From assembly GCA_964017235.1 (NCBI GenBank), contig OZ024929.1, forward strand, positions 29,633,464 to 29,697,463: a stretch of 64,000 bases of DNA, given 5' to 3'. Position 1 is the first letter of the stretch. The number at the start of each line of letters is the position of its first letter. The stretch is from Sabellastarte sp. h YS-2021 (Eukaryota > Annelida > Polychaeta > Sabellida > Sabellidae). The position numbers were made by a program, and so were the translations under genes. The notes under the pieces are model-generated. The model was not told where the DNA came from, made no database searches, and worked only from the letters and a program-made list of their open reading frames with translations. Of this stretch, positions 11,040-21,251 are shown one piece after another.

Positions 11040-12587
11040 CTCCCAAAAGCTAATCACTAGCTCTTTCACTTATATCTGTCTTTAAAAATTACATTTCATG
11101 GATCCAGAAGATCCATATAGTGATCCAGATCACTTCCAAAATTCAATCATTTCATCCTTTTACCTTTTCAGACATATTCTAAAAATTTCATCAAAATCCG
11201 TCAATAAGTTTTTTAGTTATCTTGTACACAAACACATCAGGCAGCCTGGATCCACATGATCCAGATAGTGATCCAGATTACTCCCAAAAACTAATCACTT
11301 GTTCTTTGTCCCATTTAAGACATTTTCTGAAAATTTCATAAAAATCCATCCATGACTTTTTGAGCTATTTGTCTTTAAAAATTACATTTCTTGGATCCAG
11401 AAGATCCAGATAGTGGTCCAGATCACTCGCAAAATTGAACCATTTCTTCCTTTTACCACTTCTTCCTTTTACCATTTGTAACATATCCTAAAAATATCAA
11501 AGTCCATCCCCAGATTATGTGGCAGCCTGGATACAGATGATCCAGACAGTGATCCAAAGTCAAAGTTGGGGTTTTACGTCCCGTTCAACAGCCAGGGTCA
11601 TATTGGGACAGGTCCTCAGAATTGCCACTTGTGGGACTCGAACCCACAGAGGTGACAGCCTATGATTAGATGCCAAACTTGCTAACCACTAGGCCACTGA
11701 GGACCTCAGACAGTGATCCAGATCACTCCAAAAATTTAATCACTTGTTCCTTGTACCATTTAGGCCATTTGCTGAAACAATCCATCCATAACTTTTTGCA
11801 GTATCTGTCTTTAAAAATTACATTTCATAGATCCAGAAGATCCATATAGTGATCCAGATCACTTCTAAAATTCAATCATTTCATCCTTTTACCTTTTCAG
11901 ACATATCCTGAAAATTTCATCAAAATCCGTCCATAAGTTTTTGATTTATTTTGTACATAAACACATCTGGCAGCCTGGATCCACATGATCCAGATCAATC
12001 CCAAAATCTAATCACTTGTTCCTTGTCCCATTTGGGACATTTCCTGAAAATTTCATCAAAATCCACCCTTGACTATTTGAGCTATTTGTCTTTAAATTAT
12101 ATTTCATGGATCCAGAAGATCCAGATAGTGGTCCAGATCACTCGCAAAATTGAATCATTTCTTCCTTTTACCACTTCTTCCTTTTACCATTTCTAACATA
12201 TCCTAAAAATATCATCAAAAATTCATCCTAAAATTCTGTTGCAGCCTGGATCCAGATGATCCAGACAGTGATCCAGATCACTCCAAAAATGTAACCACTT
12301 GTTCCTTGTACCATTCAGGTCATTTGCTGAAAATGTCATCACAATCCATCCATAACTTTTTGAGGTATCTGTCTTTAAAAATTACATTTCATGGATCCAG
12401 AAGATCCATATAGTGATCTGGATCACTTCCAAATTTCAACCCTTTCATCCTTTTACCTTTTCAGACATATCCTGAAAATTTCATCAAAATCCATCCATAT
12501 GTTTTTGAGCTATATTGTACACAAACACATCTGGCAGCCTGGATCTGGATGATCCAGACAGTGATCCAGATCACTCCCAAAATCTAA
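11040..12587. repeat. 'GGATCCAGAAGATCCA' satellite, left part
   Basis: Alternating units of about 150-170 bp contain CATGGATCCAGAAGATCC, then ATAGTGATCCAGATCACT, and CTGAAAATTTCATCAAAATC. The 2-unit superperiod (GGATCCAGAAGATCC alternating with GCAGCCTGGATC) is clear. The array resumes at 20101, which proves that 12588-20100 was inserted later. Confidence 0.8.
11557..11706 (-). mobile_element. tRNA-derived SINE with 14-bp target duplication
   Basis: On the minus strand the head reads GAGGTCCTCAGTGGCCTAGT (A-box-like TGGCCTAGTGGTTAGC) with a B box GGTTCGAGTCC. The tail ends ACGTAAAACCCCAACTTTGA. It is flanked by CAGACAGTGATCCA at 11543-11556 and 11707-11720. It interrupts the GATCCAGA satellite. 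A copy differing at very few positions is at 50723-50870. Confidence 0.85.
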
Positions 12588-12789
12588 CTAGAAATAGGAC
12601 GCCCTGTTGATAGTAGATGCAAATAGAAACAGGATAGCATAGAAGAACACACATTATCATGTGTAATGTCCACCCCATGAACCTTTTGCCAAAATTGTAC
12701 AGTAGTCTTACAAGACCCTGTTTCATTTGTAAAATATATCAATGATGCTTAAATATTTATTAGTGTAGATGTAAATTATTTCAGCTTCA

Positions 12790-13365
12790 TGCCTTTTTGC
12801 ATTGGTTGGGTTGAAAATTTTGACGAAATCACTCTATCTTGCACGGTTAAGAATATCGAAGCAAATTCCTGTTTTTCTATTTTTGGCAAAAATTTGGAAA
12901 TTCAAAATGGCCGCCATTTTTGGGAAAAGGAAAATTTTTTGAAAATTGCAAAGACTACATTTCTTAGATACCCTGTGGGTCGAAAATTTCGACGAAATCG
13001 TTCTATTTCGCACGGTTAAGGAGATAGAAGCAAATTTGTGTTTTGCCATTTTTGGCGAAAATTTAAAATGGCCGCCATTTTTGGGGAGGGGAAATTTTTT
13101 TGAAAATTGTAAAGATTACATTCCTTAGATACCCTGTGGGTCGAAAATTTCGATGAAATCACTCTATCTCGCACGGTTAAGGGGATAGAAGCCAATTTGT
13201 GTTTTGCCATTTTTGGAAAAATTTGAAAATTTAAAATGGCCGCCATTTTTGGGGAGGGGAAAATTTTTTTGAAAATTGCAAAGATTACATTCCTTAGATA
13301 CCCTGTGGGTCGAAAATTTCGATGAAATCGCTCTATCTCGCACGGTTAAGGAGATAGAAGCAAAT
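12790..13365. repeat. 'ATGGCCGCCATTTTTGG' satellite, left part
   Basis: About three and a half units of 160-170 bp contain CCCTGTGGGTCGAAAATTTC, CTCTATCTCGCACGGTTAAG and AAAATGGCCGCCATTTTTGG. The array continues at 19547-19700 beyond the DIRS insertion. Related units lie at 21400-21640, 22500-22945, 25500-25660 and 47880-48545. Confidence 0.85.
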
Positions 13366-13709
13366 TTTCATATTTTTAAATGTAAAATGCATTTTTATGA
13401 ATAAAAATGTATATACTTACCATATGAAAACACTTGGGTTAGGCGTGGCTTGGCGTTCGGTGACCGCCACGTACACCGTACATACAATTTAAAGACATGA
13501 GGGGAGACCCTCTTTAAACCTATATACTTGCTACCTTTGACCCTCCATGCGCAGTAATACAGAAATAGTTCATTTTTTTGTGAATAAACATAGATGCTGG
13601 AAAAAGGTCTTTAAAAGCGGGGCAGGCGGGAGGGTGATTTGCTGTTTTCATATGGTAAGTATATACATTTTTATTCATAAAAATGCATTTTACATTTAAA
13701 AATATGAAA
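13366..13709 (+). mobile_element. Mini-DIRS: 344-bp hairpin with perfect 66-bp arms
   Basis: The arm at 13366-13431 (ending TACTTACCATATGAAAAC) is inverted without mismatch at 13644-13709. The inside (13432-13590) starts ACTTGGGTTAGGCGTGGC and matches the 5' leader of the adjacent full DIRS copy (reverse of about 19331-19495). It therefore looks like an internally deleted, non-autonomous member of the same DIRS family in the opposite orientation, directly abutting the full copy. Confidence 0.7.
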
Positions 13710-13710
13710 T

Positions 13711-16700
13711 TTTATTTCATAAAAATGTAAATATACTATACCATATGAAAGCACTTGGGTTGAATGCCCACATGGAAGGATGGTGGGAAAAAGACAGCCT
13801 GAGGAAAACCACCCTAAGGTTAAATTGCTACAAAAGGATACTTCCTAGTGCAATGCAATTGAACCCAAAACCTCTGTGCTGAAGCAATAACTCGAGTGAG
13901 TTAAGTGAGTAGCATTAACCACTGCACTAACTTCAACACTGCTGTCTACACCCTATTAGGTCAGCTCAAAGGAGAAGGCATAAGTATGCCCTGTGCTCAG
14001 AATGGAAACATGCCCAGAGGCACTAAGAAGCACGGTTCTGAAAATAGAGATGAAGAATAGATTCCCTAAAAGGGAAATGCCACCCTCCTTTTTCTGAAAC
14101 GAAAAGTTTCAGATGGACTTAAATTGAGGAATTTAAGTAGGAGAGAAATGGCTGAGTGGAAAAGGATGTCCACTCCACTTAAGAAATCAGAAGAGATTCT
14201 TAAGAACAACATCTCTGAAGGCAAATAAGTGAAGTGCAAGGATTCCAAGAGGAATCCCCCTTCTTGAGAGCTACATTCCTAAAATAGAAGGATGTAAAAG
14301 TGGAATGGCTCTTCCACGTGCAGGATCTCATGTTGACTAGGAGTGGGATTCCACCCCTAAAGGACCAGGAAGCAGCCTGTGCCCTGACATGATGAGCTTC
14401 GACACCATGAAGAGATGCATTCTCTGTGGAACAGAGATTGAGGGAATAAAGGATAAAATGCTATCCAAAAAGATATTGTCTGAGCAGCAAAATCACCCTC
14501 TTGGACTTCAGAAGAAAGACCAAGAAGAAATCCGTGTAAGTCAGAATAGCTAGATAGAAAGTATCTTAGGAATCTGACTGTAAAAAAGGAGAGGTCTTGT
14601 AAGTCATCCTGACCAAAGACAAAAAGTCAATGCAGGAAGAGCCTTCTGAAGATAACTGGCTTAAGCCAGGAAAGTAAGATCTGACTTAAGGATGACTTAG
14701 GCCATCCCTAGAGAGTGAGAGAAAACCTCTAAATATAGGAATCAAAATCACTCCTTCTCCTTCCCAAAGAAAGGGAGTAAGAAAGACTGTCTAATATGTG
14801 AAAAACTTGGCTCAGCAAGTAAAGAGGGTTCAAGAGGAGCCTTGGTAAGAGCCTGCAGAACCAAGGTTTAAGAACCAAAAGGTAGGTGACGACTACCCTT
14901 ACTGTGGACTTAAAGAAGCTCTAAAAGAGACTTCCAAGCTCCCTATAAGAACCCAACTCCAAGTAGTACCTGGAGAGAGCTGACCTGTATCCCTATTGTC
15001 TGAAAAATAATTCCTTAAAAGGAACAAACAGCAATAAATGGGACAGTTGAAGCATGGCAGAGTGGCCATGTTTCTCACAAGTTTTTGAAGCAGTTCCACA
15101 TTGCTTCATAGACAGCTATGGAGGATAAAAATCCTCCAAGACCCCTCCTGTGAAAATTCTTCTTAAAGGAGACTTCAGCCAGAAAGCTTGAAGAAAGGAA
15201 CTCCATAAAAATAAATAACAAAACTCTAGATGAGATTGTTATAGAAGAATAAGAGGAAGAGCCAATGGCTTTCTTAAAGGAGATGTTGAGGCCAAACCTG
15301 GCAATTACCAGGAAAGGCTACAAGAAGCATGATACAGCTCTGAAAGTTGATTAACTTCGTGGCCATAGAGGACAAGCAGCTGAAGGAGGGAAGGAGTAAA
15401 ACAAGTACTCCGGACCAAAACACTCCAGGGCATCTGTTGCCAGAGCCTAAGGATCTAGCACAGGAGGCACATGTAAGAGCAGCTTGTGATTAAATCACAT
15501 GGCAAAAGAGATCTAAATAAGATGAGAAGTCTGAGACTACCATCTGAAGATCCAAGAATTGAGGAACCACCTTATATGAAAGGTGAGAAAAGACCTCCAG
15601 AGATGGTCTGCCAAGGATTCATGCCCCTGGAACATGAGTAGGTGGAAGAACAGACTTGTTCTTGTAAAAATAATGGCAAAAGATGCCAAAATACACATGT
15701 CCCAAGAGTGGAAGCTGTCTTGATATAAAGAAAGCCCAGACAACAGTGTTACCTGGACTGTCTGAAGAATCCCTTTAAAAAAGGACAAATGAGGAACAAA
15801 TGTCTTAAGAACAAGACATCTAAGTTGTTTGAGGCTGAAAGGATGATCCTTTGATGAAAGGATAATACAGGAACAAATGTCTGAGCAAAAAGGACAGCTA
15901 TGAGCTCTAGAACTGATGCACAGACTGGACTGCTACATCAAAAATAGACCTTAGGTGGTCCACAGAGCACAAAGAACTCCCAAACCCTGCAGTGAAACAT
16001 CCATGAAAGTAGAAGTAAAAACTAGGGAATTAAAGGGAGGTATGCAAAGACAAAGTTCCCAGGATAGTACCATCTTGAATGAACCTTCATAGAAGGATCA
16101 AGGAATGGAAAATCCAGAGCACCTTTGAGAAGGAAAATAAAGTGTCCTGAGATGACACAGAAGAAGTGTCATGTGCAGGGACCTTGAAGAAGCGGCTTCC
16201 AAGTGGAAGCCCAGGTGGAGAGGTAAGAAACAGGTTAAGAACCTGACCCAGGAAGGAGACCTGTTAAAGAAACAGATCTAAATACTTCGTGCTAAGAACC
16301 ACTCCAAGTTGAAAGTCAACTCTAATAGAGTTGGTAAATGAGCCTCTGACAACTATTGGCTCTAATGAGCCAATTTGAAGTCACATGTGCACTGAGATGC
16401 CCAACCTCAAAGCCAACTTTCCTTATTTCCTTAACTAAGGAAGTAAATCCTGAAAGGCTGGTGGCTAGACCAAAAGGCATTGCCACAAAGTGGTACACCT
16501 TGCCCAAAAGCAAAACTATGAGCAAGAGTGAACCAAAGGAGCCAAAGGAGAGAAAGGAGGCAAATTGAGGAAGAGAAGTGGTCCACTGGTCAATTGAGAA
16601 AATGATCAACTGATAAGTTGCATCCTGATAATCTTGAAAACCAGGAAAAGATATAAATCTAATGGTGGTTTCCAGTATATCTTTGTCAAGGATAATGCCC

Positions 16701-19546
16701 TGAAAAATCAGGAAAACAGGAGCTCAAGATACTTGAACTGCTCATGTGAACAGACAGTGTGAGACTGAATGACAAAGAACAGCATTCTTCTGTGGAGAAG
16801 AGCTGAAGAATCAGGAAAGTGGAATCTGAGAGACCACTGGAATCAGTTGACTCCCACTGGCAAGTGGAGGGATCTGGAAGTAAGAGTGAAAATTTGAGTA
16901 AAACAACACTCTTATCTCCTGAAGGACACCATAATAGAGGTTGAGGCTGAGCCTCTACCTCTGGAAGGCATTCCACCATCAGAATGTTGGAACCTGGAAA
17001 GGAACCACATCCTTAAAGCACTAAGTTAGAGAGAAAACTCCCTGGATGGGAGGAAAAAGGTCTTAATTGGTGTGCCTCAAGAGGCTAATGCAGATAGCTT
17101 GAAAGAGGCACCTTGAGTAAGGGCCACATGAAAAGCTTCTGCTTATACTGTTATATGTGAAAAGAAATGGTCTCCCAAGAGAGACACCACAAAATACAGC
17201 ACAAGACCAAAATAGGACCAATTTACCCTACCAAGTGACTAAGCACAAGTGAGGGAAATGGATAAAGAAATCTCTCAAAACAAAGTGCAAAGATGGCTGA
17301 AAAAGGGCCATAGATCAACCAGCTAAAATGGAGCTAGAAGACCCATTGAAGAGAGGTCCAAAGCATGGTGGATGAAAAAGACCACTGAGAAAGTATTGCC
17401 TTGTCAATCAACTTGAATAAGTGATCAACAAAACAGGACTGAAGGAAAAAATCCCACAGTACTAAGGACCCTAGGGTCCATCTCAGATCTCCCCTAATGG
17501 CAGAGGAACTCTACCTAGGGAAGAGAAGGTCTTAAGAACCCCACCAGGCTAGATCCCAGGTCCGGAAGCCTGAGCAAGTCAACCCAAAAAACCCTCTGAC
17601 GAGGATTTGTACCTGGCCAAATTAAGTTTTAGAAGGAAAATTTGGGTAATTACCCAACCTATAAAACTTAGAATGAGAAGATCCCAAAAAGAGTGAGTGA
17701 CAGAAATTAAGAATTTGGCCTCATGAAGGAACTTCTAAGCCTGGGAAAAGTGGTTGACTTAGAGAAAAATAAGACTGATCAAAAGGAAAGAGCAGTCAAA
17801 TTATTCCCTAATTCTGTTGGACAGGAAGCTTGAAAATCTTCTGTGCAGAAGATTATAGGATGAAGTCCTAAGCACCCATATAGTCCAACAGACTGGCACG
17901 AAAAGTTGGAATAGGGTTCCTGAAGTCTGCCTCAAGAAAAACTGTAGACAGAGGAACCCCCAACATACCCAAAAGGAAAATGTGCCCATTGATCGTCAGA
18001 TCTAAGAAATGGTGAAAATGCAAAAGAAAGCTGTTGAGTAACAGAAGATTTCCACCAAACCCCAAACAAAAATTTTCTAGATTTAGAAAATGAATGGAGC
18101 TGTGTTTAGGAAGTAGCAAAATCAGTTGGATTCAACTGATAAACTCTTCTAAAAGGACCCTGAAAATGAATGGTCTTAATAAGGTAATCCCAGCACCAAA
18201 AAGCAGCCTGATTAGGCTGAGCCCTAGGCACAAAAGAGGCCAAAGGACTAAAAATGGACTGAGAAACCAAATGACCAAAATGACAAAATTGGAATGTAGG
18301 AAACCAGTAACAGTGAGATGGATCTCCAAAAGGTGGAAGACAAAGTCCTCCCCAGAAGCCGTAAACCCCCATCCTCCAGATTTGGAGGTGGGGAAAGGCT
18401 AAAAATGGAGACCCTGGGCTCAAAATTGAACCCCAAAACACTGAAACTAGGATCCGTAATCCAGAAATGTCAAAAGAAAGGGCCTGTACAAGTAAAGAAC
18501 CGTGAATGGTAGGTAGTAAATACCGTAATGTTACGCTATAAAATATGCGTTAACAATGAAATATATTACACATTATGCTCTGACATGATAATATTAAAAG
18601 AATTATGTAGAAGGAATGCATAAACAAACCTGGAAATGCTGTAATCACCATGAAAATGAATATTTTCTGACAACCGATCGGTTGACCTCCATTTTGGATG
18701 TGACGTCATCGTCACGTGACCTGGTGAATGATTAGTAAAAAAGCTCAATAAATAGGGTCAATTTACGCGGTGAAACGAAGAATTTCGTCAAAAGAATGAA
18801 AAGGAAACCAATAACGGTGAATTATAATGCCTATAGAAGTGCATCAATGAATTAATTCACCGCGGAAACGAATATTTCCAAAGGAAATCCAACATTCTGA
18901 CACCATGTGACCCGATGAGCGATAATACCAAATCAGTAACTACGTGAAAAACAATGCACAGTCAAGGTGACAATACGGTCAAAATACGTGGGAAAAAACG
19001 AAGAATTTCGTTGAAAGAATGAAGGAAAACCGTAAATTAAAATTGTAATGCCTGTAGAAGTGCATAAAACGAAATAATTTACTGAGGAAATGAATATATC
19101 CAAAGGAAATCCGACATTCTAACACCACGTGACCAGATGAGCGATAATACGAGTTTTGGAAAAACATATATGCCCAAAGTACACAATAAATACACCAGAA
19201 ATCGAAGTAAAAGGTGAATAAAATGGAGGAAGAGTGACTAAAACAGCAAAGAACTACTTACTGAGCATAAAAACGTGTAAATGCAGGTCTTTTTGAGAGG
19301 TAGCAAAACGCCTGTTGGTAGTTCAACCGCCACAAAAAGAATGAACTGTTTCTGTATTACTGCGCATGGTAGAGTGAATTAGGTCACCAGGGGTCAAAGG
19401 TAGCAAGTATATAGGTTTAAAGAGGGTCTCCCCTCATATATTTAAATTGTATGTACGGTGTACGTGGCGGTCACCGAACGCCAAGCCACGCCTAACCCAA
19501 GTGTTTTCATATGGTATAGTATATTTACATTTTTATGAAATAAAAT
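13711..19546 (-). mobile_element. Degenerate DIRS-like retrotransposon with inverted terminal repeats
   Basis: An inverted repeat of about 50 bp bounds it: TTTATTTCATAAAAATGTAA...ACTATACCATATGAAA at 13711-13761 and its reverse complement at 19496-19546. It interrupts the GGCCGCC satellite. Inverted (not direct) terminal repeats plus a minus-strand RT relic are the DIRS hallmark. The plus strand of the interior is strongly purine-rich (many AAGAAG/GGAAAG words), unlike its surroundings. Conceptual minus-strand frames are broken every 20-100 codons. A possible recombinase remnant (SLSRDGLSHP-like) is near 14700. The leader at about 19331-19495 holds palindromic GGCGGTCACCGAACGCC. Confidence 0.7.
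16322..16609 (-). pseudogene. DIRS reverse transcriptase fragment
   Basis: A 95-codon open piece contains KVYHFVAMPFGLATSLSGFT and later SNWLIRANS. This matches the DIRS RT palm (YxFxxLPFGLxxAPxxFT ... YxDDWLIxxxS); the catalytic Tyr-x-Asp-Asp is not intact, replaced around the HVTSNW position. Flanking minus-strand frames extend the resemblance weakly. It is a dead fragment inside the 13711-19546 element. Confidence 0.6.
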
Positions 19547-19700
19547 TTTTGGCAAAAATTCGAAAATTTAAAATGGCCGCCATTTTTGGGGAGGGGAAAA
19601 TTTTTGGAAAATTGCAAAGAGTACATTCCTTAGATACCCTGTGGGTCAAAAATTTCGACGAAATCGCTCTATCTCGCACGGTTTAGGAGATATGAGCACA
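19547..19700. repeat. 'ATGGCCGCCATTTTTGG' satellite, right part
   Basis: Continuation of the array at 12790-13365 after the DIRS insertion: AAAATGGCCGCCATTTTTGG, then CCCTGTGGGTC, then CTCTATCTCGCACGGTTTAG. Confidence 0.85.
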
Positions 19701-20100
19701 TTTGCCTTTTTCAGTATTCAAAAGAGCCAATTACTCATTTATTTAATTAATTACTCACTCATCTATGAAGCAATTCCCCCCCCAAAACAATCCCATACAA
19801 GCTAGTAACCCAATGAACCTCCATACCAAATTTCAGAAAGCTAGGCTTAATAGCATTCCTTAAAATGTCTGGAAACCAAAGAGCTACTCAAAAGTAGCAA
19901 AGTAGCTATTACTCAGTTAGCTATAGAGCTATCATCACCAAAAGCAATCCCATACAAGCTATTAACCCAATAAACCTGCATGCCAAATTTGGTAAAGATA
20001 GGATAAGAACTGTTGCCTAAAATGTCTGGAAACCAAGTGGGACGCCGGACGGCGGAAAAGGCAAAAATAATATGTCCACCCCCCAGTGGGGTGGACATAA

Positions 20101-20330
20101 TCACTTGTTCCTCGTCCCATTAAGGACATTTCTTGAAAATTTCATCAAAAGGCACCCATAAGTTTTTGAGTTATCTGTCTTTAAAAATTAAATTTCATGG
20201 ATCCAGAAGATCCAGACAGTGATCCAGATCACTCCCAAAATTTAATCATATCTTCCTTTTACCATTTTGGACATATCCTGAAAATTTTATCAAAATGCAT
20301 CTGTCAGTTTTTGAGTTATCTTGTTCAAAA
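20101..20330. repeat. 'GGATCCAGAAGATCCA' satellite, right part
   Basis: Continuation of the array ending at 12587, in phase with it (TCACTTGTTCC..., then CATGGATCCAGAAGATCC). Confidence 0.8.
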
Positions 20331-21061
20331 ACAAACAAATAAATAGAGGACCAAAAAGACCCTCGGTCAGGTACTTTGGCGGTCAGTGGATGACCTTAAA
20401 TGAAGATCTGTAACCGGTAAGCCTGGATGCTGGTACTCCATCATGTACTCAACCTCCAAAGCCATTTTCAATAGTTTCCATGCAATATAGTCAGCATTAA
20501 GTGTGAAAATATCTCCAAAAAGGTAAAAAATGACCCTCGGTCAGGTACTTTGGCGGTCAGTGGATGACCTCCAATGAAAAGCTTCAAGGTCAAATTTCTG
20601 CATGCTTACAGAGGACATATATATGTATTGTATATACCAGCCATAGGATGATCTGAGTTTCTGTATAGGAGAACTGGGCCAAAAAGTGAAAAATGGCCAA
20701 AATCTGACCTGTAAGAGGCCACCAGTGACCTTGAGATTGAAGGTCAAGGTCACAAAACAATAAAGTTTGTGGCATTGCCCATATACACCCACATACCAAA
20801 TTTGAAAGTTCTAACTAAAATATTTTAAAGTTATCGCGTCCAAAGGAAATCTCTGCAGCGGCGGCGGCGTGACCGTACTGAATCCTAAGTATCCCCGACT
20901 TTTGCCCGGGGATACAATAAGCAAGGACTCCCTAGTTGTGGCCAACCAGCATTAATATCATCCCCAGGGTGAAAACCCAGCTCTATTAAGCGACCACAAA
21001 GTCGATGGCTTGCACCACCATTGTTATGAAGTATTAATTTAACTCAAAACCAGTAAGGAAT

Positions 21062-21251
21062 GTGTTAACTATTGAACAAAGAATGAAAGTGCTGGAGTTA
21101 GCAGGGTCTGATAAGAGTTGTAGGAGTATTGCTGACGACTTTGGGGTGGGAAAGACTCAAATTCAGTCAATTGTCAAACGAAAAGCTCAAGTTTTAGAGG
21201 AATTTGAAGGAAACTCAGAAAAGATAGAAAAACAGGCAATGAAGAAAGTAA
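21062..21251 (+). pseudogene. Tigger transposase, N-terminal DNA-binding piece
   Basis: Starts MLTIEQRMKVLELAGSDKSC and continues with SIADDFGVGKTQIQSIVKRK. This is the CENP-B/pogo-type helix-turn-helix (S-x-x-x-I-A-x-x-F-G-V-G-K-T-Q-I) of Tigger transposases. The frame is open to codon 63, where the hairpin-ended insertion at 21252 begins. Upstream, 20921-21060 is AT-rich Tigger untranslated DNA with TTAAGCGACCAC-like words. The piece is well conserved, so the insertion rather than point decay broke the gene first. Confidence 0.8.

Larger units (their letters stand above)
12588..20100 (-). mobile_element. Hairpin-ended Helitron/HINE-like insertion 2, inside insertion 1
   Basis: Starts CTAGAAATAGGACGCC and ends with hairpin GTCCACCCC...GGGGTGGAC plus ATAA at 20100. 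The flanks join as ...AAATCTAA | TCACTTG..., which exactly restores the satellite sequence seen uninterrupted at about 12003-12018. So insertion was between A and T with no duplication, the Helitron rule. Its body is the GGCCGCCATTTTTGG satellite plus a two-copy block (19730-20035) with CAATCCCATACAAGCTA. Confidence 0.65.
10921..20920 (-). mobile_element. Hairpin-ended Helitron/HINE-like insertion 1 in Tigger
   Basis: Starts CTAGAGATTGCGTCTCGACG at 10921; on the minus strand GCGTCGAGACGC is a hairpin 9 nt before the CTAG end, a typical Helitron 3' end. Stops near 20917-20920 after a hairpin (20889-20915, GTATCCCCG...CGGGGATAC) plus AATAA. It splits the 5' untranslated part of the Tigger element. 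No target duplication is visible. Its body is the GATCCAGA satellite (11040-12587, 20101-20330) and a 'gaccctcggtcaggtac' block (20360-20600). It contains the second insertion at 12588-20100. Confidence 0.55.

Noticed and set aside
16356..18512. Plus-strand Lys/Glu-rich frames
   Set aside because: They result from the purine-rich strand of a decayed minus-strand DIRS element; the minus frame at 16322-16609 carries the recognisable RT.
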